A stretch of 64,000 nucleotides of DNA from Isoetes taiwanensis (Eukaryota; Streptophyta; Lycopodiopsida; Isoetales; Isoetaceae): NCBI GenBank assembly GCA_021234155.1, contig JAJEKV010000044.1, positions 12,236,803-12,300,802 of the forward strand, in the 5' to 3' direction. Positions 1-11,903 of this stretch are shown one piece after another (position 1 is the stretch's first letter; each line of letters opens with the position of its first letter). Both the position numbers and the translations under genes were made by a program. The notes below the pieces were generated by a model that was not told the DNA's origin, did no database searches, and was given only the letters and a program-made list of their open reading frames with translations.

Positions 1-1143
1 GGATATTATTTCTATTACCTGCTCTTTGTATGTAAAGCAATGTTTTTCCCGTGTTTCAACCACATTTACCTTTGCATTTCAGAGTTGTGGCAGAATTGTA
101 AAAGTAATTCTAAATGCCTATTCATAGCATCTTTTATTCTCACAATTTATACAACGTCATCCGCGTTCCCAGATACATGATCCACTCTTCTAATTCATCA
201 ATGAAAATGCCAAACAAGGTTAGGGACAGAGGACATCCCTGTTTAATGCCAATATTACTCACAATCCTTTTAGCATACCGCCACGGATTAGAAAGTTCAA
301 TAAGAACCTTTTCATACAGGGTTTTGATAGAGTGGTGGAGCTCAACAGTTACATTTAAGCATCCATTCTCTCCTATAATTTCTTCCTATTGATTGTATCA
401 AAAGCAGTTTTAAAATCAACAAAGAAAAGTAATTTCCTTGTACCTCTGGCACTTTCCATAAGGACTCACACGGGGACTCATATAATCACAAGTTGATCGT
501 GGAATGTTGAGGTCTAAAACCTGCTTGACTGTCAACTCTAACTCCATTAGATTCAACACATCTGCTTAATTTGCTTTCAATAATTGTTGCAAAAAGTTTA
601 GCCTGCATATTGCTCACTAGAATAGTGCAAATTACTTACAAGCTCGTTATCCTTGCTCTTATGCACTGGAACAACTCTGTTACATTGCCAAATCAACAGA
701 AAAGCCTTGCTAGATTTCTTTGGTAAACATTTTTCTAATGTACTCAGTGATATGTTCTACGCATTTGACCATCTGCATGTTAGTGCTATTTGTAGAGTCA
801 TCTGCGTGTTTTCTAAAGTACAATTGTCTAACATGTTGGAATAACATCCCATTAGAAAAACAGGTATGAGTCTCTTTCTTACCCTTCATTTTCCTCCAAA
901 ACAAGCATGGGTCTTGTACTCAATCAGTTAACAAAAGCTACTTGCCTCCTGGGAATTTGTGCCTTCTTCTTTCTTATGAGACCTTCGTATGAGACGTTTA
1001 TAGCAGTTGAGTTTGTCTACCTTATTTGACATAAAACAATCTTTTGCCACTTTAAGCAAGGCATGCGTGAGCATTTTGCCCATGATTTCTACACCAGACG
1101 ACTTGATATTATATAGCAAATATGATATTTGTAATATAAGCAT
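1..1143 (-). mobile_element. Non-LTR (LINE) reverse transcriptase remnant, cut by window edge
   Basis: Read on the minus strand this is the reverse transcriptase region of a LINE ORF2, entering from about 1143 and leaving at position 1. Recognisable blocks in order are VWQCNRVVPVHKSKD (about 630-690), AKLFATIIESKLSRCVES followed by an AGFRPQHST block (about 480-600), FVDFKTAFDTINRKKL (about 385-430) and GCPLSLTLFGIFIDELEEWI (about 180-255). These are the finger and palm motifs of non-LTR RTs; the YADD catalytic box would lie beyond the window. The blocks fall in different frames with stops between, so the copy is dead. The FG-(I/L)-(F/Y)-ID-x-LE block is shared with LINE A, so it may belong to the same broad clade. 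The stretch from 700 to 1143 is upstream ORF2 sequence without a motif I can name. Confidence 0.82.
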
Positions 1144-1215
1144 ATGAACTAGAAAGAGTGTGAATCAAAGCAACTTCAAACGGGCATTAAAGTTTCTCTA
1201 GGAATGACCAAAATA
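1131..1215 (+). repeat. Direct repeat, left copy (pairs with 2037-2125)
   Basis: The sequence containing aagcatatgaactaga and ending near a caaacgggcatt block recurs at 2037-2125 as acatatgaactga ... caagacgaccatt. Similarity is roughly 70-80% by eye over about 85 bases, too long for an ordinary LINE target duplication. The two copies flank a segment ending in poly(A), so a retroposon probably landed in or beside an older short tandem duplication. Confidence 0.6.
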
Positions 1216-2035
1216 TGTTGTTGTGATACAAACAACGATTTGAGCAGCGGCTTAGGGCTGTGCTGTTTTGATGTGGTAGTTGGGTCGTTTGGGGTTGCTC
1301 CTCATTTGTTCTTTGTAGATATAGCTGAGTTGATAGGCATGTTTGCCTTTGGGTAGAAATCAAATTCTCTTCCCCTTTCCCAACTTGGGGGAGATTAGGA
1401 TCTAAAAGTAAATATACACGATGGGCAGTTTGGATCAAGGGGAACTAAATAAGGAAGCATTGGGTGAGAGACTAGGCTTCTTTAGTAGTTGTTCATGCAT
1501 TGAGCTATGCTTCTTGTGTTCACGAGGGAACCTGAACCATAGATTGCTATGTAGCTGAATGTATTGAGGTTGAAGTATATACTGGTCAGTGAAGAGGCAC
1601 TTGAGAGCGAGTGGGCACCCCTACTGAGGCAAGCTTATGTAATATCCTGCACTGTTAGAAGAAAGTGTATCCAGCCCCTTAGTACCGAAATGGAATTGAG
1701 TTATACCCACTTGTAGCACAGCAAGGTAGGATGATATTCCAGGACTAGTTAACGCACAATATTATATTTGTTATTTGGTGCTCTTCAGTTGCTTGCATCA
1801 TGTGATGGTGAGCTTCAAATGGCTACAACTTCAGATCTTAGATTGATCTCCACCTTTCTTCTTGCTGAAAATAATGATATTTGTTCTTGGAGCTCTAGCC
1901 TTGGATTAACGAGCCTAGTAGACCATTACATTTGAATGTTTTGTACCTAGGCTATTGTGGTGCCCATTCCAATAAGATCGTGTACTCTGTTTTTATGATC
2001 AATAGAAAACCAAAAAAGCTTACCTAAAAAAAAAA
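1216..2035 (+). mobile_element. Poly(A)-ended retroposon of unknown parentage
   Basis: This insertion-like segment is bounded by diverged direct repeats and ends in ten A residues (2026-2035). Upstream of the A run are AATAAGATCG and a caatagaaaacc stretch like plant LINE or mRNA 3' ends. No long ORF or conserved domain is visible. It could be the 3' end of a 5'-truncated LINE, a SINE-like element or a retrocopied 3' untranslated region. The poly(A) polarity gives the plus strand. Confidence 0.45.
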
Positions 2036-2036
2036 T

Positions 2037-2125
2037 GGTAATACGAACATATGAACTGAAAAATAGTATGAATAAGCAACCCAAGACGACCATTGTACTT
2101 CCTATTGTAGAATAGCCTATCATTC
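2037..2125 (+). repeat. Direct repeat, right copy (pairs with 1131-1215)
   Basis: Second copy of the repeat described at 1131. It begins immediately after the A run of the retroposon, which supports a retroposition event into this sequence. Confidence 0.6.
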
Positions 2126-3605
2126 TAATACTAGATAGAAATGATTGAAGACAACTAACTTAATACTTTTACAAAAATTGTATTGAAGGAGAAGCTTTGT
2201 AGGCATCTTGTAGAGAAGCTGCTTTGTACCCATCCAGATTACTTGTAGAGCTCATATTGAACTTCTTGGAAATAACAAATTGCTATTTCCTGCAACATGT
2301 GGTCCTCCTGGCAGGCCTAAAGGCCAACGGGATAGGACGGAAGACATGGATAGAGAAAAGTGTGTGTACAAGTGCACACGTTGTGGTAATGCCATGCATA
2401 ATGAAAACAATTGCATAAATTTTATTTGACATTTCCATTGCATATTTTTGTCATAATGATTTTCTAAAATTTATTTTCCAAATTATTGTCATCTGTAAGA
2501 AACATTCTCTTAAAAAGTGATCCTCTATTGTAAATATGTATTTTTTGAAGATTTTTAAAATAGAAAGGGCTATTTTTTTTTATTTTTTTTTTAAGAATTA
2601 AGGGAAAAATACGAAGGGCGGGAATTAAGGTCAACAATTAAAGTTATTTTGATAAATTTCCCAAACAATTAAAATGCATGGCTTAAAAGCTCTTGATATG
2701 TAGTACTGCATATACTTTTCTTGAAAAAAAATTGGGTACATATAGCCCATGAAATCTCCACGTAAAATGGGCCTATCTCTAAATGGCATGAATCATTGAA
2801 ATATCCTGTTGTGGATCAAGCATGGATGATTAAGAGTTAACTCACTATTTTTATCCACTATTCAATGGCTGACATTGAGACAAAACATGTGTTGCACCAT
2901 TATTGGGAAAATTGATCCACTTACCATGATCCACTGCTCTCTCGCACCCCGCACTGAAACTATGCTTTCCTCATGTGGAGTGATACACTAAGAAGAAACG
3001 TAGAAGTATTTTTCTAAGAAATAGAGGAGGAACGATGTGGAGAACATAAAAATGCACGGGCAGCAAATGCAAACTAGACAATTAGAAAACAATTCCTCAA
3101 AATCAAGTAATGCTTCTCGTGTACATCGATGTTCCTCGCCATAGGAAAATCTACTTATTTTTTATTTGGCGACTACCCACACTCCCAATTGGCATCAATT
3201 CCTAGACAAATTATTGTGAACCTATTGACAAGCTATTCTCAGCTGTTGATCAAAATTTTTGATCCACCCGCTCACCTCATGTCAGTTTGATGCAATCTCG
3301 GTCGTTGGATCAATTTGATCCACTGCATTCACTAAAACTTTATCACAATATACACCTTGATCCTTAGAGGCCATATTTTGTACAATTTTGAAGACAACCA
3401 AAGGGCCGCATTTTGAAGATGAGTTCCAATAATCAAGGAAAGAGACATTCCTCTTTTGAGGCACTCTCACGTGGCTCCTGGCGCCAAACGCAATGGCTAT
3501 GACCATATACTAGTCTTACGAAGAACTTGTCCCCACAAAACTAAGTTCTTGGAATTTTCTTTCTTCCAAACCCCTTTGTTAACTGCTCCTTAAGGTGTAG
3601 CCCAT
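2126..3605. other. AT-rich intergenic DNA, no gene seen
   Basis: No coding motif, RNA gene or transposon signature was recognised in this stretch. It has T-rich and A-rich runs (about 2571-2592 and 2726-2733) and only short unsupported ORFs. It lies downstream of the oxidoreductase gene on the minus strand and should contain that gene's 3' untranslated region and polyadenylation site just below 3606; no unambiguous signal was picked out. Confidence 0.5.
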
Positions 3606-6600
3606 TCATTCTTCTAATTTATATAACCCTGAAGACATAACAGATGATAGAGAACCTACGCTACTGCCAGCAATATATCCTCCACTCCAAGCATTCTAAG
3701 TTAAACACATGTTAGAGGCTGCACAAACGCTTTTCAATCACATATTGAACCTTTACCTGGAAGTTGAAACCACCGGTGACCCCATCAACATTTAAAATCT
3801 GTTAAGGAACAAAAAACAACAAAAAAATTAGTGCAAGTCTTAAAGCATTGCCAAAGGATAAGTGGCAAACCTCCCCAGCTAAATACAGATTCTTGCATAT
3901 TCTACTCTCCATCGTTTTCAAATTCACCTGTCCAAGCCAAAGCATGCTAAAACTTAAGAAAATTCCGAATGCTATGGAAAGCAAACTCAGATTACCTCTT
4001 TTAGTGGAATTCCACCAGCAGTGACAAACTCGTCCTTAAACTTTCCCTGTAATAATACCACTCGCTCAATCCTTGAGGTTGATATGTCAAAAGAAAGCAG
4101 TCCAGTTTAGAAAGCTTACTTTACTGGACACATTGAATGTGCACTTTTTTAGAAGCGCAACCAGCTGTTGCAATGCTTTGTTCGTAATACATCCCCATAT
4201 CATGTCTCCATCCAAATTCTGCTAAGAACATTCAACTCAAGACAATTTTTTCCCCATAGGAGCCAGGTAAAAGAAACTTACCTCCCGCTCTATCAAATAT
4301 TGCCAAAATCTACGGACTATATTAAACGTAGAAGGTACCCCATGACTTAGCTTTTGCAACTGCATAGGATGGGAAATGCATAGAGACGTAAGCTTATCAG
4401 TAACATAAAATCAATTGGAACTGAGTACCAAACTACTAACACATCCCCCTTCCCCTTCAGCATGAGAAAAAAATTTGACATCTCTACATGGCAAAGATCG
4501 TCATGTTTCAAATCTTTTATTTCCATTTTGCAATCTATCTTTATGCAACCAGTTCCATAGTTCTCTAATCACTTACAGCAAAGGATGTCTTATGTTTAAC
4601 TAAAATTGCTCCAGCCTCCTCGTTTTTTAATTCAGGAAGGAAATCCACCAATAAAGTTCCTGAATAAAGTTGCAATCAATCCAAGTAAAATACAATTTCT
4701 AAGATAGACTACTCCTTTATGATGCTGGCTTTCGACACATTTCCTCAAAAATCAAATTCACCTTGGTAGTTAGATTCGAAGAGGTCTCGTGGCAGCCCAG
4801 GCTGAAAGGCGAGTACAACAGGCCCACTAATCCCCAATGGGTTACAAGAAGGGGTCCATGCTAAAAATAAAAAATTATCATACAACAACAACTCTGGTTG
4901 CAAAAAGAGATCAGAATCTCTGAAATACCTGAACAAAATGCGTGTCATGACTCCCACAGATTAATTCTGCCCGGACACGTGGAAAGCTAACTTAAAACGA
5001 GCACAAGCTTAATCAGTTGTTTACACAAGCTAACCATTGAAAAACCATACGCCTAAATGTAAAACCTTCTCACCTTACTCCTGCTAATTGATTCAAGGCT
5101 GTATCCTCAACTGTGAAAGTGAAAAGGCTTGGTCTTGGTTCAATTATCGTATGACCAAGTTCAACAGCAAAGGTATAACCCTGCAATTCCAGTTAGTTGA
5201 CCTATGGTGATGCAGAATAATATTGTTCAGTCTGATATCACCTGATGCGCGCTACCAGTGGCAAGCAACACAAAGTCTGTTACAATTTCAATGAGTTTTC
5301 CCTCGGCATTATTTTTGGTGGTGACAGTAAATTTTCCATCATTATTCGATATCTTCTCAACTAGCATTTTAGTTCGCATTGAAACTGCATTAAACCACGT
5401 GAAATAGTATAATTTAGTTGGATTTGGACCATGCAAGATTAAATCAATACAGACCTCCCAGAGAGCGTGCCTGTTGAACAAGGCAGTTGATAATAGTGCT
5501 TGAGTCATCCGTTACAGGAAACATTCTACCATCTTCCTCAGTCTAGTCATTTATGACACACAAATCCACTTCCCACACGTCAGTGCACACATACCTCCAG
5601 AATAGAACTCCATATGTTGCTTACCTTCAACATTACCCCGTGTTTATTGAACCATGCCGCCGTATCTGCTGGACCATGAGTTCGAAAGAATGATCCACGA
5701 AGCTCCTTATGACCACGAGGATACTGTTCTGCCAACAACTGTATGAATTTCCCAGATTAAGCACGAGATATAGTAGATTCAATCCTCGAACTAGTGTAAG
5801 ATTTAAAGAGACCATTTCCCAATGGAATCTTCACATTATATTCATGATATACTAGGAATGAAAGTAATTGCCATCCCTATCATATGTACCAGCTGAGAAG
5901 GTCAAACATACCAGTGGATCAGTAAACAGTCCAGTTGTGAGGTTGCACCGACCACCACCTGATATTCTAACCTGAACATATTCAGCAAATCCATTATTAC
6001 AAAACGTAATAAGTTAAAGCTAATAAGTTTTAGTTAATCACAAATGCTTCTTTAACTTTTAGAAATGCATAGTATAAGTTGTTCTCTTTGGCTAACGGCA
6101 TAAACCGGCACCTCAGAAGATACTCCTCCCCACATCCAAGACCTGCTGGTTGACCATCTCCACTTAAAAGAAAATGTATTTCAATCAATCATATGTGGGC
6201 CATGTGCGCGGTAATGGCATTGCCAGGACTATGAAATAGCCAATTTTCAGAAAAAGGCTTTTTGAGGAAGTCTAGTGCGAGTCATTAATTTATCCAATTA
6301 CGGCCTCGCCCTCATTCCATGCTTTGGTTTCCAGACGCACACACAAGTTCATTCTTCTGGAATATGGAAATTAAGAACTTAATTGGTATATCTTTTATAA
6401 ACCCATTGCAAAAAATTTCAAGGGAAAAGAATCAGCCGCTTCATCAATAATGTGTCATGCATTCCTTGACTTCATTGGTTGGCAACAAAATGTTTTGTAT
6501 TTAAGCCACATAGAAACAGAAGTCACCGATTTCAATAACCAAAAATGCCAAGTGAAAAGGCAAATTGTTTTGGATTTTTATAGCAATAATGTGAAACATG

Positions 6601-6967
6601 GAACTAATGGGAAATGTTGAGTATCATGGTCTCCATTATAAATCATTACTCAACAATCAAGTACCTTAGATAAGAGTTTTATGCCCTTCTCCAGCACTAG
6701 CACTTGAAGATTGGGGCACAGTTCCTTGGCCCTGACAGCACCATATACTCCTGCCGCTCCACCTCCTACAACCACCAATGTTGGAAATCTTTCTTCATGA
6801 TTTGCTTCAAACTGCCACATGCATGAAAAATAGAAACTCATTTCTTCTCTACTATTTGCAACGCGAAAATATTCATACATAATCCGAAGTCGACGATCGC
6901 ACTCTAAACGGGACATGTCTTTTGGGAAAGCATGCAGGCTGCACCACCACGCCAAAGAAATAAACAT
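3606..6967 (-). CDS. HI0933-like FAD/NAD(P)-binding oxidoreductase, 15 exons, frameshift in exon 8
   Basis: This is a flavoprotein of the HI0933-like (YhiN/BaiN-type) family, which has a single conserved homologue in plants, often predicted to be organellar; its substrate is not settled. Minus-strand exons read 6665-6967, 5912-5971, 5625-5738, 5455-5542, 5242-5384, 5074-5180, 4929-4986, 4762-4860, 4577-4659, 4282-4359, 4120-4218, 3996-4046, 3871-3927, 3757-3798 and 3606-3695. All have GT-AG borders and joining phases, giving about 490 residues, the family's usual length. Exon 1 carries the dinucleotide-binding loop VVVGGGAAGVYGAVRAK, exon 2 the family signature VRISGGGRCNLTTG, exon 3 YPRGHKELRGSFFRTHGPAD, and exons 12-15 KDEFVTAGGIPL, LAGE, ILNVDGVTGGFNFQ and NAWSGGYIAG. 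The start is the first ATG after an in-frame stop. Exon 8 is 99 nt where phase demands 3n+1: after THWGL one base is missing before SGPVV, and a second compensating pair of shifts changes the next residues. Either the gene is newly broken or the assembly has indel errors there. Confidence 0.85.
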
Positions 6968-8159
6968 CACGACTCCAACATCTCCTGCTGATCATATTCG
7001 AGGTTTAGGAATTATTTTTAGGGTTTTTCCTTATCAGACGGAGTGGTGGGGAAAGTTTTTAGTGGTACAGTAAAATATTCCTACAAACTTAAAATTCTAT
7101 AATTCTAAGGCAATTCAAAAATTGTACAGGCAGTTTCCTAGAAAATTTTTATGTATCGGAAATTTTCCTATAAAGAACAGAATATATAGGCAATTCAATA
7201 GTTTTATTTTTTCTCATCCATCCTTGTCTTCGAAATCCTCATTATCTTCCTCACATCGCCATGAAAATGTTCCTGTTTGTTTGTTTGCTTTGTTTGTCAA
7301 TATTTTATTTTGTGGTAATAGTATTATTATGTGGCAAGAAGGATGTAGTTGTATAGGTTTATGTTGCAATAGGAAAATATATATAAGATAAGATATGAAA
7401 AAAGACAAGGTGCTGCGCACGGAGGGTTGCCCTCCGTGACCCCCGAGGGTGAAGTGGCTTAAATCATACTTCAAAGTCATGTTTTCACAATCAATCAAAT
7501 TGCTACTTCAAAACAATACAATACTTGATTCTTGTTTTCAACAAGAATTTCACCCTCGATCCCCAAAATCCTATTGTTTAAATTTGGTTTTTCCGGGGTT
7601 CCGAAAACTTTTTGGAATTTTCCCTTGATTTGATTTCCTAAGGTTTCAAGAGTTTTGGGGGCCGGGAAACAATTCTGATTTGCCAAAAATCGGGAAAAAA
7701 TTTCGTAGCTTTGATTTGGGGTTTCAATTTTGCCCCTTTCTAATATCGACCCTTCCAATCCGGCATGAATCTTCGATTATATGAATTTGGGGCTCTTATT
7801 TTCCAATCGCTTCCTCCTCTCCGACTCTCCTTATCTGATTGTAGCTGGCAACAAGAATGTATGCCACGATTGCCACGATTGCCACAGTTGTTTTGTTTTA
7901 GTCTCACCATTCTTGCCGCCTTCTCTGATTTAGCATCTTCATCTTCAACTAGGGTACGCTTGAAATTTGATTTCTTTTATCTACTGCTTTACGCCGATCC
8001 CAAAGGCGCATGCACCATTTGGGGTCATGTGCAGCTTTGAATCAAGTTTTCTTCTTTTCCCTTTCAATTCTACTAAGTGGGAAAGCGATCTTGGTTTTCC
8101 TTCCTTCCATGTTTTGATGCCATATTGATTTGTATTTGTATATGCTATCCTTAATTTGC
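6968..8159. promoter_or_regulatory. Upstream region of the oxidoreductase gene; otherwise unassigned
   Basis: The bases just above 6967 must contain the 5' untranslated region and promoter of the minus-strand oxidoreductase gene, but I see no convincing TATA box. The rest is AT-rich. At 7765-8040 an open frame of 91 codons runs on the plus strand with a Leu/Ser-rich start; it matches no family I recognise and the region shows no coding conservation cue, so it is not called as a gene. A repeat shared with 11,560-11,900 begins at about 8160. Confidence 0.35.
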
Positions 8160-8510
8160 AATTTCATTTGAAATGGTACCTTGCAACATGGTGATTTCTT
8201 GCAGTCATGTACATAACTAAGAATATATTTGTTTTGGAGCAGGAGCAAGTCCTTCTGATTTTTGTAGAGAACATTGAGCATAATGGGGTGACCTTTTGGA
8301 GCATAACGGTTTTGCAAAAAAAATGAGGTGATCTTCAAGTTTCGTCTAATAGTCTACTGTTGACGTGGATTAAATGCTTTAAATCTGCATCATAGTTTGG
8401 ATTCAAGCATTATCTTAGATTTAGTGTAAGTCATTGTATATTGTTGAATGCATTTATCATGTGCGATCGTGAATTTGGATATATGCATAAAGTACCACGT
8501 GTGCTCACGG
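8160..8510 (+). repeat. Direct repeat R, copy 1 (pairs with 11,560-11,900)
   Basis: About 350 bases, from catttgaaatggtacc to gtgaatttggatatatgc, recur at 11,560-11,900 in the same orientation. Shared landmarks include gtggattaaatgctttaaat and aatgcatttatcatgtgcga. Identity is near 80% by eye. Copy 2 ends directly at the splice acceptor of an OTU1 exon, so both copies may derive from an OTU1-gene intron; copy 1 is not followed by that exon. Confidence 0.75.
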
Positions 8511-8872
8511 AGCTTTACACCGGCTATCTTGGTAAATGAACTCCCCACAAGAACAAACGAGAAGGTATAGATGCGGATCTGCATCATAGGCCAAGGCAAA
8601 TTGTTTCTGATTTGTTTGTTGTCTACTGCATAGGATTCAAGCATAGATTCAGGCTTAGGTTCATGCTTCGGGCAATTTTGATTTAAATGTTAACTTGCCT
8701 TTCACCCAATGACGCCTACTTGTCCTGATCGGTTCAAAAATAGTCAAACTATTTTTATAGCTACACATGGCATTGCAACCACTCAGGGACTTAGGATAGA
8801 AGTTTTCCTTATCTCATCTTTTTCGTTGGTAGAGTCTGACTCTTGCCTTTGGCTTGCACAAGGTTAGGAACA

Positions 8873-8994
8873 AATGTTTTATAGTCTACTTGCACCCTTT
8901 TCCAAGCATTAAAGTGGCTTTTTATTTGGCAATTTTGTAGCCTCCAGTTGATTAACTACAATCAATGTTTGTGGCAAAAGCCGCTTTGAGCGTA
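8873..8994 (+). repeat. 122-bp tandem unit U, first copy
   Basis: The unit starts atgttttatagtct, includes ttttccaagcatt and atgtttgtggcaaa, and ends near gagcgt. A second diverged copy starts at 8995 but is interrupted after about 22 bases by LINE A, and resumes at 10,968 (ttttccaggcatt ... atgtttgtggcaaa) to about 11,090. LINE A therefore landed inside an existing tandem duplication, which explains why about 95 bp of direct repeat flank it. Confidence 0.75.
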
Positions 8995-9016
8995 TGTTTT
9001 ATAGTCTCCTTCACAA

Positions 9017-10967
9017 GGCGGGCTGATACACCGGTCCGACCAATTACCTGGACGATCATGGTCGGGCTTCAAAGATTTGCCAAACGTCTATCGGGCATTC
9101 TCGGCGGCTTGATTGACCGGGCGGAGGCAGCGGATGTCGCGAGCCCCTCACACAGGCGGGCTTCGACCCCGCACTCAACGATTGACCATATCTTTCGCCG
9201 CGGGCATCGATTGAAAGATGGTAGGAATCATCGGTACCGGACTTGTATTGTTTGCTTTGTGGACTTCGCAAAGGCTTTTGATACGGTCCCTCGGAAAAGT
9301 CAGGCTAGATCTGGTCAACTGGGCTCCCGCCCGAGGAATGCCATATCACAGTTGTATGAGAGTTGTTTTGGGTGATCGCGGTAAACCCGGGCCAAGCATT
9401 CACCAAGAGTATCCCGAGTCCCAAGAGGTTGCCCCTCTCGCCAACACTTTTTGGCCTCTACATTGACGGCTTAGAGCCACGCTTATCAGGCATGGGGGAT
9501 GGCATCTGACTACGCACTGTGTCATCCGCCCGGCTCATCTATCGCGGGGCGATGTTGGCCTCACTGCCCACACCCCTGAAGCTATGCAATCTCACTGGAT
9601 GCCCTAGACACATTTTGTCGCTACTCTGGACATGCGGCGTCAATCTGGCCAAGACCGTGGTGGTTCTCATATCCTCTTCCGCGTCACCCCATGCCTCCCG
9701 CACTCACATATCGGGGGCGGCCACATGGGCGTCAGCCCACCTACAAGTACACAGGGGTGGAGTTCCCCTCCTCGCTCTGGCGGGGAGTACGCCTATCCGC
9801 CTTGGTGACAAAGCAGTGGAAAGCCGCTTTATGCCATCCACAATCCACCGGTCGCCGTGAGCTATATGATTGGGGCCATCGGTCACATCACATCCGCTCG
9901 AAATCGGTCGAGCCCGTCCCTACAGACGGGTTCGAGGTTTGGGGCGGTCGTCTCTTTTACGACTGGAATGACTTGGAGGCAGGTGTATATACATTTTTGG
10001 CAACGGGCACTTGGGGAAACCTTCACCCCTATCGGTCTAACAGCGGAAATCGGATTCTTGCCGCCCGGTAGGCGACCCTTGATAGACACATCGCTCATTT
10101 TCGTAAAGTGGTTACTATGGGTGATGCTTTCGGCCCCGCACCGGGCTTACATCCGGCCATGAGTCCGGGCGGCTTAGGGCCTGTTGGAGGTAAGAGAGAT
10201 CGATTGGTTAGCCGGATGGAACGATGCGGGAGAACCTGCGCATCGTCTGGCGCAAGGCCCCGATCGTGGCGGCTACCGGGGAGTACCTAGATGCTTGTTT
10301 CCTTGGCAAGCTCACCGGGACCCATTGCTCTAGAGCAGGTCAAAATGGCCCATTACAAGGAGCACATCAACCCCTGTTAGCCCCGGGGCCCACCTGACTC
10401 TACAAGTTCCAAATGCCCACGAAAAAAGCGGACTCATTGCCTCCATTCGCGACAAGGTGCCCACCATCTTCGCGTCGAGGCGGGGCGGTGGATTGGGGGC
10501 CCCGCCGGATTAGGGCGGACTCTGTCAGTCTTTGTCAAGCGGGTGCCATTGAGGATGAGTCTCACACTTTCCTCGAGTTGCCCGGTGTTGGTCAGTCCGG
10601 GCGGATCGGCCTCCTTAATGCAGTAGGACGTGCCTTGCATTTCTTGATGAACACCGCCGTCGATGCGTGCCACGGGTCATACATCCAGAGGTTTTGGACC
10701 TGCGAGGTCACATTTGCCCCCTTTGGGCCGTCCGTGACTAAGGCACTACTGGGGTGGTGCATATTTGTATATATTGGGATGTTTACGCATTTTATATATG
10801 ATTAGCCGCGGTTTGTCGGTGATTCTTTGCCCGCGGTTTTTCCTCGAAAACCCTTGGCGGGGGTTTTTAATCGAGGCAAGAATCCGCTTGTCGCGTTTTG
10901 TATTGGGTCCCATAGGCCCGATTGGTCTCCGTGGACGATAAAAGTACCTTCCTTCCTTCCTTCCTTC
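9017..10967 (+). mobile_element. LINE A: 5'-truncated non-LTR retrotransposon with (CTTC)n tail
   Basis: This GC-rich segment contrasts with its AT-rich surroundings. It starts inside the RT domain (RADTPVRPIT, then QRFAKRL), followed by HSTIDHIF (about 9176), CFVDFAKAFDTVPR (about 9250-9295) and FGLYIDGLEPRLSG (about 9450). A degenerate catalytic region comes next, then YKYTGVEF and VEPVPTDGFEVWGG. A C-terminal Cys/His-like motif with IEDESHTFLE lies near 10,550. The element ends with cataggcccgattggtctcc, gtggacgataaaagtac and a (CTTC)n run at about 10,950. Frames change repeatedly, so it is inactive. Target bases either side (ccttcac / cttgcat) are compatible with a short duplication. The 5' half (ORF1 and endonuclease) is missing, as usual for LINE insertions. 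Confidence 0.88.
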
Positions 10968-11090
10968 CTTGCATCCTTTTCCAGGCATTTCAAAGGCTTC
11001 AGTTATTTGGCACTTTTATAGCCTCCTGTTGATTGAGTACAAGGCATGTTTGTGGCAAATTCCAGTTCAAGCATACTTGGACCTTGAAGA
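10968..11090 (+). repeat. 122-bp tandem unit U, second copy (3' part)
   Basis: Remainder of the second U copy after the LINE A insertion. It matches 8894-8990 at about 78% by eye, including tagcctcctgttgatt against tagcctccagttgatt. Confidence 0.7.
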
Positions 11091-11559
11091 GCTCCTGCAC
11101 AATTATCACCACCACTCGAGCAACTGTGTTGTGAGTCATCTCCTCTTATACACCTTATGCTTATGCTTTTTTTTCTTTCTTTCCTTTTGGCTATGTTGGC
11201 AAGATGGTAACCAATAGCCTCTATAGCTAGGCAATGCATATGTTGGATTGAATGTCTATCCCTATTTCAATGTGTTAAAAGTGAACTATGCTCATATAAT
11301 ATGACCATCACACATCTATGTCAAATGGCTTGCTCAGGTAAAGAAACGAGCTTAAAATGACATTTTAAATCTTGAGAATGCTAATAATTTTGTTTGTCAT
11401 AATTTCTGAAGAAGATATGGTGGTTGCAGACTTTGAAAATTATATGGAGTAAAAGAACAGGTGAAGAAGTGTAGAATCGAACAATCGCTCAAGGTGAATT
11501 TGTGCACCTTCCTCTTTTCAGATTACTATTTTCAACTAATTATGATCTTCAAAGATAGT

Positions 11560-11900
11560 CATTTATTTGAAATGGTGCTTTGCAACAGGGGCTGATTTCT
11601 TTGCAATGTATAGAACTAAAAATATCTTAAGTTTTGGAGCAGGGAGCAAGTCATTTTCGGATTTTGTAGACAACATTGGAGCATAATGGGGCTGACCTTT
11701 TGGGGCATAACGATTTTGGAGCTGAGATGATCTTCAAGTTTCTTCTATTGTTTATTATTATGTGGATTAAATGCTTTAAATATGCATGATAGCCCTCGTT
11801 AGGGCATTATCTTAGATTTAGTTTAAGTCATTGTGTATTGTTGAATGCATTTATCATGTGCGACATGTGATTTTGGATATGTGCATAAAGTATCACATAC
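11560..11900 (+). repeat. Direct repeat R, copy 2
   Basis: Second copy of the repeat described at 8160. It ends at a splice-acceptor-like tactag directly before the OTU1 exon at 11,904, which suggests it is intron sequence of the captured or duplicated OTU1 gene. Confidence 0.72.
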
Positions 11901-11903
11901 TAG

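Noticed and set aside
7765-8040. 91-codon frame near the oxidoreductase promoter as a divergent gene
   Set aside because: No recognisable domain, no Kozak or splice evidence, and low-complexity start.
8880-11072. About 95-bp direct repeats flanking LINE A read as a giant target-site duplication
   Set aside because: Repeat starts at 8,873 and 8,995 show a pre-existing 122-bp tandem duplication into which the LINE inserted.
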